A stretch of DNA of 64,000 nt from Roseiarcus sp963709185 (GCA_963709185.1 CAVPVQ010000023.1:310001-374000); one strand, 5' to 3'; shown: positions 37,736 to 47,316, numbered from the stretch's first letter. Made by a program: numbers and translations. Notes: a model not told the origin generated them from the sequence alone.

Positions 37736-38347
37736 ATGACTTCGTTGAGTCAATCGACGGATAATCTGACGAACTTCCGGCGGACTGAATTGAGCGTGGA
37801 GGTCGTCGCGGCGCTCGGCGAAGAGGACTTCCGACAGGCGCGCGCGGCCATTGCGGACTTCGCTCAGAGCCTCGACTATGAGGATTGGCTGGACGATCGT
37901 TACGGCCTGACGGTCGGGCTGTGCTCGAGCGGCGTCGACGCGCGCATCGTAACCGTCGATCTGTCGACTTTCCTGGCCTGGTGTCGGTCCGCCAGATTGG
38001 CGCCCACCGAGAAGAACCTGCATCTCTTCGCCGGCTTCGTCGCCGGGCTGCGCGACCGCTCGACAGGGCAGGCCAAGACGACGACCCTCGCCGCGGTCAG
38101 TGAAGCTGACTTTGCGTTGTATTTCGACCTTGTGGATGCGTTTCGTGCGACCGGCGACTACGGCGCCTGGACTGCGCGGCGCGAGGCGGCCGTTCGAGCC
38201 GCGCAGACCTCAGGAAAAATCGTGTTCCAGACGCCGACGCCAGTTGGCGCTTTTCTGGAATGGACGCGATGCCTCGGCCAGAATTCGTGCGAAGCGTTTC
38301 TCGACCGCTACGCCGCGTTGACGCTCGAAGCCGCCGCCGGCGAGTGA
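37736..38347 (+). CDS. unknown protein with two ~70-residue repeats
   Basis: A 203-residue soluble-looking protein that I do not recognise. It is a tandem duplication: DYEDW at 47-51 and FLAW at 79-82 in the first unit match DYGAW at 141-145 and FLEW at 173-176 in the second, with the same 32-residue spacing. A helical segment lies on each side. No signal peptide or membrane segment. It is divergent from the PAS-GGDEF-EAL gene and stands upstream of the FeeM-like gene, so a role in the same signalling cluster is possible but unproven. Confidence 0.65.
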   Translation: MTSLSQSTDNLTNFRRTELSVEVVAALGEEDFRQARAAIADFAQSLDYEDWLDDRYGLTVGLCSSGVDARIVTVDLSTFLAWCRSARLAPTEKNLHLFAGFVAGLRDRSTGQAKTTTLAAVSEADFALYFDLVDAFRATGDYGAWTARREAAVRAAQTSGKIVFQTPTPVGAFLEWTRCLGQNSCEAFLDRYAALTLEAAAGE

Positions 38348-38655
38348 TCGCCGCGACCATGCCGACCCCAGTCTCAGCGAAGCGCCCTCGCGAAAATTGC
38401 ATCCTTCTCGCGCAGTTTTGAGCCAGCGACGTCTCGCGACAGCTGGCGATTGATCCCGCCGCGCCATTCGGTCAGGTCGATGGCCGCGGTCGGATCGAGA
38501 TCAAGCCGTTCCGAACACTGGAAACTTCGACGATTTTTCGCGCCCGCGCCTTCCGCAGCGGCGATTCGCCACACCGGAGGAAATTGAGGCGCGCCTGTTT
38601 ACATTTCTCCCTTCTGCGTTCACTTTGCGTTAAGGTTTTTGCGTAGAGGGCGCTG
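38348..38655. other. 308-base spacer upstream of the FeeM-like gene
   Basis: No credible gene. The last 60 bases are richer in A/T (GTTTACATTT ... GCGTTAAGGTTTTTGCG) and probably hold the promoter of the synthase gene. GAGGG stands 5 bases before its ATG. Confidence 0.4.
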
Positions 38656-39396
38656 ATGAGTTCTCAAACAGCCTTCGTCCCGTCTCGTTTTTCTGAACGC
38701 GTATTGCGATTGCTGGAGCGGGTCGAATATCGGCGCGCCGAAAGTCTGGAAGACAAGGACGCGATCTATCGGCTCCGCTACGACGCCTATATGCGCGAAG
38801 GCGCCATCGAACCCCAGCCATCCGGCCGATTTTGCGATCAGTTCGACGAAACGTCGAACGTTTGGATCATCGGGATGTTCATCGACGGCGAACTCGCCAG
38901 TTCGATTCGCCTCCATGTCGCCGATCGCGAAGACGCGCCCATGCCCGCTTACGGGATTTTCCCGGAGATTCTCGGGCCGCGGCTGCGCCAGGGCCAGGTC
39001 ATCGTCGATCCCACAAGATTCGTCACCCGCCTGGATTTCTCGCGCCGGTTTCACGAGATGCCCTATCTGACCGTGCGGCCGGGCTGGATGGCCGGAGAGT
39101 ATTTCCGCGCCGACTTCATTCTCGCGACGATCCGCACCGAGCATCAAGGCTATTATCGCCGCGTGTTCGGACATGAGGGGTGGTCGCCGGCCAGAGACTA
39201 TCCGACGCTCAGGAAGCCGATCGCCTGCATGGGGCTCGACTACTTCGAGATGAGGAACCGCGTCCAGCAGCGCTATCCGTTCTACAAATCGACGGTCACC
39301 GAGCGGGCCGAACTGTTCGCGCGCTCGTCCAATCCAACGGTGGCGCCCGAGACGCAGGCGGTCACCTGGGATTCCAAGGCGCCGGTCGAGGCTTAG
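38656..39396 (+). CDS. N-acyl amino acid synthase FeeM-like / acyl-homoserine-lactone-synthase-fold protein
   Basis: A 246-residue protein with a GNAT/LuxI-type acyltransferase layout: YRLRYDAYMREGAI (38-51, compare the R-Y---F/Y block of autoinducer synthases), DELASSIRLHV-like (GELASSIRLHV, 78-88), then VDPTRFVTR (117-125). FeeM enzymes transfer an acyl chain from acyl carrier protein to an amino acid such as tyrosine; LuxI uses S-adenosylmethionine. The product here is unknown. Its stop overlaps that of the converging PAS-GGDEF gene by 4 bases. No LuxR-type receptor lies nearby. Confidence 0.7.
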   Translation: MSSQTAFVPSRFSERVLRLLERVEYRRAESLEDKDAIYRLRYDAYMREGAIEPQPSGRFCDQFDETSNVWIIGMFIDGELASSIRLHVADREDAPMPAYGIFPEILGPRLRQGQVIVDPTRFVTRLDFSRRFHEMPYLTVRPGWMAGEYFRADFILATIRTEHQGYYRRVFGHEGWSPARDYPTLRKPIACMGLDYFEMRNRVQQRYPFYKSTVTERAELFARSSNPTVAPETQAVTWDSKAPVEA

Positions 39397-40919
39397 GCGG
39401 CGCTCGAATTGGCCGACGGGGGCACCAATTCGGCGACTTGTCGGCGGTCGGCGCCAACCGCCGAGTGATAGGCCCGCTTCGCCGCGTACATCGCAGCGTC
39501 CGCCCGGCGCACCACCGCTTCGAGACGCTCGCCCGGCCAGGTTGTCGCCGCCCCCATCGAGAAAGTCAGAGGCGCGCCCGAATAGAACTGATTGTTGAGC
39601 GCCGCCAGCCTGGCCACGCTCTCCATCATCTGCTCGCCATCGCGCGGATCGCGTCCCGGCATCAGGAGGGCGAATTCGTCGCCGCCAATTCGCGCGGCGC
39701 AATTGGGCTTCTCGACCAGCTTGGCGACAACCTCGCCGGCCCGACGCAGCAACTGGTCGCCGGCGGCATGGCCGAGTTGATCATTGACCGCCTTCAGATC
39801 GTTGATGTCGAGGACGATGACCGTGATCGGCGCGGAGCCGTTGCGCTCCAGCCTGTTGAGTTCATCGACGTAGAAAGAGCGATTGTGCAGCTTGGTCAGG
39901 ACGTCGTGCTTGCCCAGATATTCGAGGTAGGCCTCGGCCTTCTTGCGAGCGGTGATGTCGCTCAACGCGACCTGCACCAGCGACCAATCGCTCTCACGGC
40001 CGGGGAACACCGAGAATTGCAATTGAAGGTGCAGAATCGCGCCGCTGAGCGAATGGTTCACCACTTCGCGCTGCTGGAAGAGCTTTCCATGCCACAGATC
40101 GATCAATTGCTCGCGGAACGGCTGCGCCATGGCGTCGCCAAAAACATCGCGAAGACCGCGCAGCAATGTCGGCTTGTCGCGCGCCCCGAACAGGGCCAGC
40201 GTATGGTTGTTGACGTCGATCACCCGAATCTCGCTCATGCAGCGCTGCACGAATTCCGGATGGACGTCGGTGAACACGCGAAAATCGTCGATTCCGCGCT
40301 CGCGCACCTCGTCCAGCAGCAGCTTGATTTTGCTGAAATCCTCCACCCACAGCGAAATCGGGGAATGTTCGAACAGGCCGCGCGCATAGTCCTCGCTGAG
40401 CGACAGCAGCCGGCGCGCGCCCTCGCGCTCGGTGACGTCCTCGACGGCGACCAGCACGCGCTCCCACGTCGTCTCGCAACCCGGCAGCAGTTGGCCGCTG
40501 AGCTGGATGTCGATCCGGCGTCCGGACAGCGTGTAGTTGACGCCATGGCTGACGAAGCCACCCTTGCCATCCCAGAGTTGCACGAGTTCGTCGATCAGGT
40601 TGACGAGCATTTCATTGCGAAAGATCCGGTCGAGGTTGGCGACCAGATGGGTCTGATCCGTGGCTTCGAACAGCGCGAGCGTCCGGGCGTTGACCTTGAC
40701 GACCCGGATACGGCTGACGCAGGCGGCGACGCGGGCCTCGTCTTCGGCGAGATGGGCGCGCAGGTCCGTGACGCCGGCGCCTCGCCACTCGTCGAGCAAC
40801 GCCTTGACGCCGCTGTAGTCCTCGAGCCAGAGCGAAACCGGCGCCGCCTCGAACATGCCGGCGTCGTCGACGGAACGGCCGGCGGGGAAGACTGACCCTT
40901 GTTGAGCGGGAAACTGCAT
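39393..40919 (-). CDS. diguanylate cyclase with two tandem PAS domains
   Basis: A 508-residue cytoplasmic protein. Two homologous sensory units occur in tandem, one beginning MFEAAPVSLWLEDYSGVK (about residue 22) and one LFEHSPISLWVEDFSKIK (about 182), each ending in a VxDVTERE- or LSDITARK-type PAS linker. A GGDEF domain follows, with LDINDLKAVND and RIGGDEFALL. The GGDEF motif is intact, so c-di-GMP synthesis is expected. The RxxD inhibitory site is replaced (KPNC), suggesting no product inhibition there. No membrane segment. It converges on the FeeM-like gene. Confidence 0.9.
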   Translation of the reverse strand: MQFPAQQGSVFPAGRSVDDAGMFEAAPVSLWLEDYSGVKALLDEWRGAGVTDLRAHLAEDEARVAACVSRIRVVKVNARTLALFEATDQTHLVANLDRIFRNEMLVNLIDELVQLWDGKGGFVSHGVNYTLSGRRIDIQLSGQLLPGCETTWERVLVAVEDVTEREGARRLLSLSEDYARGLFEHSPISLWVEDFSKIKLLLDEVRERGIDDFRVFTDVHPEFVQRCMSEIRVIDVNNHTLALFGARDKPTLLRGLRDVFGDAMAQPFREQLIDLWHGKLFQQREVVNHSLSGAILHLQLQFSVFPGRESDWSLVQVALSDITARKKAEAYLEYLGKHDVLTKLHNRSFYVDELNRLERNGSAPITVIVLDINDLKAVNDQLGHAAGDQLLRRAGEVVAKLVEKPNCAARIGGDEFALLMPGRDPRDGEQMMESVARLAALNNQFYSGAPLTFSMGAATTWPGERLEAVVRRADAAMYAAKRAYHSAVGADRRQVAELVPPSANSSAA

Positions 40920-41130
40920 CGGACGCCTGCGCCGCCGCGCGAATGCGCCCTCGATCGGGAGGACGCAGCGGCTGGTCCGGCGACGCTACATCAACGAAAC
41001 TTACGAAAGGTAAGCGGGCGATGGGTCGATCGGCGGCGCCTGAGGGAGCGGTTCGCGCCGAGGCGAGGCGGGGAAGGCGCGTGTTCGCTCGCCGCTGGCT
41101 CGTGCCGAGGGAGCGTTCGGGCGTCCACCC

Positions 41131-42406
41131 TCAGGAGATGCGCGCAGGCGCCAGGATCGCCCTGAAATCGTTGACATTGGTGCGCGTCGGCCCGGTGACG
41201 ATCAGATCGCCCAATGCGCGAGAACACCGAATAGGCGTCGTTGTCGGCGAGGCGCCGGGCGACGTCGACGCCGGCCTTCGCGGCGCGCGCCAGGGTGTCG
41301 GGACCGATGATCGCGCCGGCGTTGTCCTCGCTTCCGTCGATGCCGTCGGTGTCGGCGGCGAGCGCCCAGATATCGTCGCGCCCACCAAGCGCGATCGCCA
41401 GGCTGAGCAGGAACTCGGCGTTGCGCCCGCCGCGTCCCTTGCCGCGCACGGTGACCGTCGTCTCGCCGCCCGAGATGATCGCGCAGGGCGGTTCGGCCGG
41501 CTGTCCGAACCGCGCCGCCTGCAACGCGATGCCGGCGTGGACGATGCCGCATTCGCGCGCCTCACCCTCGATCGCGTTGCCGAGGATGAGCGGCGCGAAG
41601 CCAGCCGCGCGCGCCGTCGCCGCGGCCGCTTCGAGCGACATTTGCGGCGTCGCGATGAGAACATTGGCGACATCGGCGAGGCGCGGATCGCCGGGTTTGG
41701 GGGTTTCGGCGGCGGGATTCGAAAGCTGCTTCAGCACCGCCGGCGACACTTCGACCCGGTACTTTTCGAGCACCGCCCGCGCGTCAGCCTGGGTGGTGGC
41801 GTCGGCGACCGTCGGACCGGACGCGATCACCGAAAGATCGTCGCCCGGCACGTCAGAAATGATCAGGCTGACCACCCGCGCCGGCGCCGCGGCGACCGCC
41901 AGGCGGCCGCCCTTGATCGCCGACAGGTGCTTGCGCACGCAGTTCATCTCGCCGATATGCGCGCCGCTGCGCAGCAGAGCGCGATTGATCGCCTGCTTGT
42001 CGGCAAGGGTGATGTCGCCGTCGGGCAGCGCGAGCAGTGACGAGCCGCCACCCGAAATAAGGCACAGCACGAGATCGTCCGGGCCGAGGCCGTTGACCAG
42101 GTCGAGGATCGCGCGCGCGGCGGCGGGCCCGGCGGCGTCGGGGACGGGATGACCGGCCTCGACCACCTTGATGCGGGAGGTCGGCGCGCCGTGGCCGTAA
42201 CGGGTGACGACGAGGCCCTCGATCGGGCCGCTCCATTGCGCTTCGACGGCGGCGGCCATCGCAGCGGCCGCCTTGCCGGCGCCCACGACGATGGTGCGCC
42301 CGCGTGGCCGGGCCGGCAGGTGCGGCGGCACGCACAGCGCCGGCGCCGCGGCGCTGACCGCCGCGTCGAACATGGCGCGCAGCAAGGCGCGATGATCGCC
42401 CGCCAT
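41131..42406 (-). pseudogene. ttuD: glycerate 2-kinase (MOFRL/TtuD family), interrupted by one frameshift near the 3' end
   Basis: The first frame covers nearly the whole protein: IVVGAGKAAAAMA, LISGGGSSLLALPDG, NCVRKHLSAIKGGRL, SDVPGDD, and the MOFRL domain with SGGETTVTVRGKGRGGRN and DGIDGSEDNAG. After DAYSVFS the frame breaks in a CGCG tract (41215-41221), and the correct end ALGDLIVTGPTRTNVNDFRAIL continues in the other frame to 41133. The enzyme phosphorylates glycerate, the last step of the glyoxylate route encoded here. AAGGGGAG precedes ATG 42406, which lies 12 bases after garR. Only the last 29 residues are affected. Confidence 0.85.
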
Positions 42407-42417
42407 GAGGCTCCCCT

Positions 42418-43312
42418 TCAGGCGCTGTCCGCGCCGATCTCGTGGTTGGCCATGATCTCCAGCGCGCGAACCATCGCCGAATGATCCCACGCCTTGCCGC
42501 CATGCGCCGCGCAGGCGTTGAACAATTGCTGCGCCGTGGCGGTGTTGGGCAGCGAGACGCCAAGCGCCTTGGCGCCCTGCAAGGCGAGACTGAGGTCCTT
42601 CTGGTGAAGCTCGATCCGGAAACCGGGCGCGAAGGTGCGTTTGACCATCCGCTCGCCATGCACTTCGAGGATGCGGGAGGCGGCGAAGCCGCCCATCAGC
42701 GCCTGACGCACGCGGGCGGGATCGGCGCCCGCCTTGGAGGCGAACAGCAGCGCCTCGGCGACCGCCTCGATATTGAGCGCGACGATGATCTGGTTGGCGA
42801 CCTTGGTGGTCTGCCCGTCGCCGTTGCCGCCGACCAGCGTGATGTTCTTGCCCAGCTTCTCGAAGATCGGCTTCACCGCGTCGAACGCCTCCTGCGAGCC
42901 GCCGACCATGATCGTCAGCGAGGCCGCCTTGGCCCCGACTTCGCCGCCCGAGACCGGCGCGTCGAGATAGTCGGCGCCGAGGTCGTTGACCCGCTTGGCG
43001 AATTCCTTGGTGGCGATCGGCGAGATCGAACTCATGTCGACGACGATCTTGCCCTTGCTTCAGGCCCTCGCCGACGCCGCCGGCGGCAAACAGCGCCTTT
43101 TCGACGTCCGGCGTGTCGGGCACCATGATGATGACGATCTCCGATCGTTCGGCGATCTCCTTGCCGCTCGCGCAAGCGACTCCGCCCGCCTTCACCAGCG
43201 CCTCGGGGACTTTTCCGCGCGTGTGAAGGAACAGTTCGTGGCCGGCGGCGATGAGGTTTGCCGCCATCGGAGCGCCCATGACGCCAAGGCCGATGAAACC
43301 GATTTTGCTCAT
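42418..43312 (-). pseudogene. garR: tartronate semialdehyde reductase (2-hydroxy-3-oxopropionate reductase), interrupted by one frameshift
   Basis: A beta-hydroxyacid dehydrogenase. The N-terminal NAD-binding GFIGLGVMGAPMAANL and VPDTPDVEKALF are in the first frame, which breaks at GEGLKQG. An extra base in a GGG run (43052-43054 on the plus strand) is the apparent cause. The second frame continues with KIVVDMSSISP, APVSGGEVGA, GGNGDGQTTKVANQ (catalytic Lys) and the C-terminal domain. Without the extra base the protein is about 297 residues, the family length. It reduces tartronate semialdehyde to glycerate. It lies between hyi and the glycerate kinase gene. Confidence 0.85.
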
Positions 43313-43358
43313 GGTCCGGAACTCCCCGCGTTTCGGCGCATGATCGCGCCGGCAGCGA

Positions 43359-44135
43359 TCAAAGGTAGGGCTTCATCCAGCCGAGGCCCGCCGCCGTGCT
43401 GGTCAGCGGCTTGTATTCGCAGCCGATCCAGCCGGCATAGCCAATCCTGTCGAGATAGCCGAACAGGAAGGGATAGTTGATCTCGCCGGTGCCCGGCTCG
43501 TGACGGCCGGGATTGTCGGCGAGCTGGATATGGGCGATGCGCGGCAGATTGGCCTCGATGGTGCGCGCCAGATCGCCTTCCATGATCTGCATGTGATAGG
43601 CGTCGTACTGGATGAACAGGTTGTCCGATCCGACTTCCTCGATGAGGCGGGCGGCCTGGTCGGTGCGGTTCAGGAAGAAGCCGGGCATGTCGCGCGTATT
43701 GATCGGCTCGATCAGCAGCTTGATCCTGGCCTTGGCCATTTCGCGCGCCGCAAAGGCGAGGTTGTCGACCAGCGTCGCGCGCAATCGCGCCGTGTCCGCG
43801 CCCGCCGGCGTCAGGCCGACAATGCAATTGACCAGGCCGCAGCCGAGCGCGCTTGCATAGTCGATCGCCTGGGCGACGCCGCGGCGGAATTCCTCGACCC
43901 GGTCGGGAAAGATCGCGATGCCGCGCTCGCCCGCGCCCCAGTCGCCGGCCGGCAGATTGTGCAGCACCTGGGTCAGCCCGTTATCGCGCAGCCGCGCGAC
44001 CAGATCGGCCTTGGTCTCATCGTAGGGCGACATGTATTCGACGCCCTTGAAGCCCGACCGCGCCGCCGCGGCGAAGCGGTCGAGAAGCGGGACTTCGGTG
44101 TAAAGAAACGTCAGATTGGCGGAAAACTTCGGCAT
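43359..44135 (-). CDS. hyi: hydroxypyruvate isomerase
   Basis: A 258-residue TIM-barrel isomerase (AP-endonuclease-2 fold). The start MPKFSANLTFLYTEVPLLDRF, GFKGVEYM, LIEPINTRDMPGFFL, QYDAYHMQIMEGD and GCEYKPL supply the metal ligands Glu, Asp, His and Glu. It interconverts hydroxypyruvate and tartronate semialdehyde. ATG 44135 has GAGGA upstream. It lies between gcl and garR on the same strand, with a repeat element separating it from gcl. Confidence 0.93.
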   Translation of the reverse strand: MPKFSANLTFLYTEVPLLDRFAAAARSGFKGVEYMSPYDETKADLVARLRDNGLTQVLHNLPAGDWGAGERGIAIFPDRVEEFRRGVAQAIDYASALGCGLVNCIVGLTPAGADTARLRATLVDNLAFAAREMAKARIKLLIEPINTRDMPGFFLNRTDQAARLIEEVGSDNLFIQYDAYHMQIMEGDLARTIEANLPRIAHIQLADNPGRHEPGTGEINYPFLFGYLDRIGYAGWIGCEYKPLTSTAAGLGWMKPYL

Positions 44136-44197
44136 TCGTTGGTCCTCAGGAGTAAGCACGCTTCAGGCTGCGCCACAGCGAGCCCGCCAAATGATTG

Positions 44198-44330
44198 CGT
44201 CGCCCCTCATCCGACCTTCGCTGACGCGAAGGCCACCTTACTCCCCGCGCGCGGGGAGAAGGACCGCGTTCCCCTTCTCTCGCGGAGCGGGAGAAGGCGC
44301 CAAACGCAGCATGACGGATGAGGGGCGGCG
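44198..44330. repeat. paired palindromic interspersed repeat (copy 2)
   Basis: CCCCTCATCCGACCTTCGC at the left and a matching GACGGATGAGGGGCG at the right enclose CTCCCCGCGCGCGGGGAGAAGG and CTTCTCTCGCGGAGCGGGAGAAGG. It shares the core with the copies near 27.8, 50.1 and 57.8 kb. It sits inside the gcl-hyi transcription unit, where a hairpin could act as an mRNA processing or stabilising element. Confidence 0.78.
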
Positions 44331-44343
44331 CGACGTTTCATCC

Positions 44344-46155
44344 TCACGTCCCCACGTTTTCGATCACGCCCATTTCCTGGCTCTGCCGGAGCGAGAGGTT
44401 CGGATCGAGGCACAGGATTTCCTCGAATTCGTTGACATTGTTCACTTCCGTGCCCATCGCAATGTTGGTGACGCGCTCGAGGATGAACTCGACCACCACC
44501 GGCACGCTGAACTCCTTCATCAGCGCGTTGGCCTTGGCGAACGCCTCGCGGAACTCGTTCGGGCTCTTGACGCGGATCGCCTTGCAGCCGAGCGCTTCGG
44601 CGACCGCGACATGATCGACGCCGTAACCGGCCGGCGCGTCGCCCTCGGGCGTCGCATTGACGTTGTCGAACGCCAGCGAGACTTCAAAATCCATCTGGAA
44701 GCCGCGCTGCGACTGGCGGATCAGGCCGAGATAGGAATTGTTCACGACCATATGCAGATAGGGCAGCTTGTGCTGCGCGCCGACCGCCAGCTCCTCGATC
44801 ATGAACTGGAAATCATAGTCGCCGGACAGCGCGACGATCGGCCGGTCGGGATCGGCGGCGCGCACCCCGAGCGCCGCCGGCAAGGTCCAGCCGAGCGGCC
44901 CCGCCTGGCCGCAATTGATCCAGTTGCGGGGACTGTAGACATGCAGGAACTGCGCGCCAGCGATCTGGCTGAGGCCGATCGTCGTGACATAGCAGGTGTC
45001 TCGCCCGAGCGCGGCGTTCATCTCTTCGTAGACGCGTTGGGGCTTCAACGGCACGGCGTCGAAATGGCTCTTGCGCAGCATGTTGTTCTTGCGGTGCAGG
45101 CAGGCGGCGGCCCATGTGTCGCGCTTCTTGAGGCGCCCGTCCGCCTTCATCTGGCGCGCCGCCTCGATGAACAGCTTCAGCGCCGCCTTGGCGTCGGAAA
45201 CGATGCCGAAATCGGGGCCGAACACCCGGCCGATCTGCGTCGGCTCGATGTCGACGTGAATGAATTTGCGCCCCTTGGTGTAGACCTCCACCGACCCGGT
45301 ATGGCGGTTGGCGAAGCGGTTGCCGATGCCGAACACGAAATCCGATTCGAGGAAGGTCGCGTTGCCGTAGCGATGGCTGGTCTGCAGGCCGACCATGCCG
45401 GCCATCAGCGGATGGTCATCGGGAATCGTCCCCCAGCCCATCAATGTCGGAATGACGGGAACGCCGGTCAATTCGGCGAATTCGACCAGCAGGTCGGAAG
45501 CGTCGGCGTTGATGATTCCCCCGCCGGCGACGATCAGCGGCCGCTGCGCGGCGTTCAGCATTTCGAGCGCGCGCGCCGCTTGCGCCGGCGTCGCCGAGGG
45601 CTTGTAGACCGGCAGCGGCTGATAGGTGGAATCGTCGTATTCGATCTCCGCCAGTTGCACGTCGATCGGCAGGTCGATCAGCACCGGACCGGGCCGCCCC
45701 GAGCGCATCACGTGAAAGGCCTGCTGGAACACCATCGGCACCTGCGCCGGCTCGCGCACGGTGACCGACCATTTGACGACCGGCCTGGCGATCGTCTCGA
45801 TGTCGACGGCCTGGAAGTCCTCCTTGTAGAGCTTGGCGCGCGGCGCCTGTCCGGTGATGCACAGGATCGGGATCGAGTCGGCGATCGCCGCGTAGAGGCC
45901 GGTGATCATGTCGGTTCCCGCCGGCCCCGAGGTGCCGATGCACACGCCGATATTGCCGGCCTTGGCCCTGGTGTAGCCGTCCGCCATATGCGAGGCGCCC
46001 TCGACATGGCGCGCCAGGATGTGGCGGATCGTCCCGCGCGCCTTCAGCGCGGCGTAGAGCGGGTTGATCGCCGCGCCCGGCACGCCGAACGCGCAGGCGA
46101 CCCCCTCCTTCTCGAGCACGCGAACCGCCGCCTCGATCGCCTTCATCCTCGCCAT
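44344..46155 (-). CDS. gcl: glyoxylate carboligase (tartronate-semialdehyde synthase)
   Basis: A 603-residue thiamine-diphosphate enzyme that joins two glyoxylates to tartronate semialdehyde and CO2. The N-terminus AFGVPGAAINPLY is close to E. coli Gcl, and at the position of the usual catalytic glutamate it has valine (RHVEGASHMADGY), the known peculiarity of this enzyme. GDYDFQFMIEEL with NNSYLGLIRQ is the ThDP-Mg site. ATG 46155 has GGGAGG upstream. First gene of the gcl-hyi-garR-glycerate kinase run. The AT-rich stretch 46260-46320 upstream is the likely promoter. Confidence 0.95.
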   Translation of the reverse strand: MARMKAIEAAVRVLEKEGVACAFGVPGAAINPLYAALKARGTIRHILARHVEGASHMADGYTRAKAGNIGVCIGTSGPAGTDMITGLYAAIADSIPILCITGQAPRAKLYKEDFQAVDIETIARPVVKWSVTVREPAQVPMVFQQAFHVMRSGRPGPVLIDLPIDVQLAEIEYDDSTYQPLPVYKPSATPAQAARALEMLNAAQRPLIVAGGGIINADASDLLVEFAELTGVPVIPTLMGWGTIPDDHPLMAGMVGLQTSHRYGNATFLESDFVFGIGNRFANRHTGSVEVYTKGRKFIHVDIEPTQIGRVFGPDFGIVSDAKAALKLFIEAARQMKADGRLKKRDTWAAACLHRKNNMLRKSHFDAVPLKPQRVYEEMNAALGRDTCYVTTIGLSQIAGAQFLHVYSPRNWINCGQAGPLGWTLPAALGVRAADPDRPIVALSGDYDFQFMIEELAVGAQHKLPYLHMVVNNSYLGLIRQSQRGFQMDFEVSLAFDNVNATPEGDAPAGYGVDHVAVAEALGCKAIRVKSPNEFREAFAKANALMKEFSVPVVVEFILERVTNIAMGTEVNNVNEFEEILCLDPNLSLRQSQEMGVIENVGT

Positions 46156-46335
46156 GGCGAACCTCCCGATTCCGGACGTAGCCGGACGCCGATCGTCCGT
46201 CGTTTGATTGTCATGGACCCGCGCGTCGCGCGCAATGCCGCAGATTTTCTTTTCCGTCAGACGGGACGTTTGAGGCAATCATCCATATTTCAACGACTTA
46301 ACTAACGAAGCAAATAGAACGCAACGCCGGGCGGC

Positions 46336-47169
46336 TCACGGCGGCCGCCCGCCGAGCGCCAGCGTCAGTTCGCGCGCGGTCTCGCGCACCAGCCGGCCGA
46401 GCTCCGGCACGCGCTCCTGGGGCACCCGCGCGGCGAGGCCCGACACCGAGATGGCGGCGAGCGCCTCGCCCTGGTCGTTGTAGACGACCGAAGCGACGCA
46501 GCGAAGGCCGGTCAGAAATTCCTCATCGTCCAGCGCGTAGCCGTCGCGCCGCACGCCCTCCAGCGCCTCGCGCAATTCGCCGGCGCGCACAACGGATTTC
46601 GGCGTCAGCCGACGCATGCCGTAACGCTGGATGATCGCCGCGACGTCCTCGTCGGAATAGGTCGCGAGGATCGCCTTGCCGATCCCCGAAGTCACCATCG
46701 GCGCGCGGCCGCCGACGCGGGTGATCGCGCGCATGATCTCGCGGCTCTCGATCTGCGTCAGCACCACCACCTCGCCGTCGTCGATCACGCCGAGGTTGGC
46801 GGTCTCGTGGGTCAGATCGCGCATGCGGCGCAGAAACGGCAACGCCGGCGCCACGAAATTGCGGCGGCGCACGAACGCCGAGCCGATCGCAAAACTCTGT
46901 CGGCCGACATGCCAGGTCGCATCGCTGTGGTCGAATTCCACGAAGCGGCGCTTTTCGAGCGTGGTCAGCAGCCGGTGCGCGGTGGAAGGCGACAGGCCGG
47001 TGCGGATCGACAGATCGGTCAGGCGGTAGCCTTCCTCGTCCTCGCCCAGCGCCTCCAGCAGCAACAGAGCGCGGTCGACCGATTGGACCGCGCCCGCCTT
47101 GGCGCCGTTGTCGTCGTCAATGGGCTTGCGAATGGCTCTGGGCGCACGTCGCCCGCGGTCCGCCTTCAT
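46336..47169 (-). CDS. IclR-family transcriptional regulator
   Basis: A 277-residue regulator. The winged helix-turn-helix lies at about 25-90 (AVQSVDRALLLLEAL, LTDLSIRTGLSPSTAHRLLTTLEKRRFVE). The IclR effector domain follows, with GVIDDGEVVVLTQIES, SGIGKAILA, LDDEEFLTGLRCVA and AISVSGLAAR. Members of this family (for example AllR) control glyoxylate genes, and its place just upstream of gcl on the same strand supports that role. ATG 47169 is preferred for GGAG 8 bases upstream. Confidence 0.9.
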   Translation of the reverse strand: MKADRGRRAPRAIRKPIDDDNGAKAGAVQSVDRALLLLEALGEDEEGYRLTDLSIRTGLSPSTAHRLLTTLEKRRFVEFDHSDATWHVGRQSFAIGSAFVRRRNFVAPALPFLRRMRDLTHETANLGVIDDGEVVVLTQIESREIMRAITRVGGRAPMVTSGIGKAILATYSDEDVAAIIQRYGMRRLTPKSVVRAGELREALEGVRRDGYALDDEEFLTGLRCVASVVYNDQGEALAAISVSGLAARVPQERVPELGRLVRETARELTLALGGRPP

Positions 47170-47316
47170 GGACGCTCCAAATGCCGGCGCAGGCGATAAA
47201 GTCTGAGCCCCGGCCAAACCATACCACAATTCGCCTGAATTCGGGGCCGCGCGTTCCCGGCTGGGCGCCGGGCGCCGCCCGGGCTAGCCTGTCGCAAACA
47301 CCGGGAGGCCAGGAAA

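Noticed and set aside
40991..43312. 773-codon single open frame on the minus strand
   Set aside because: It is the front of garR and most of the glycerate kinase run together through a shifted, meaningless middle and end; not a natural fusion.
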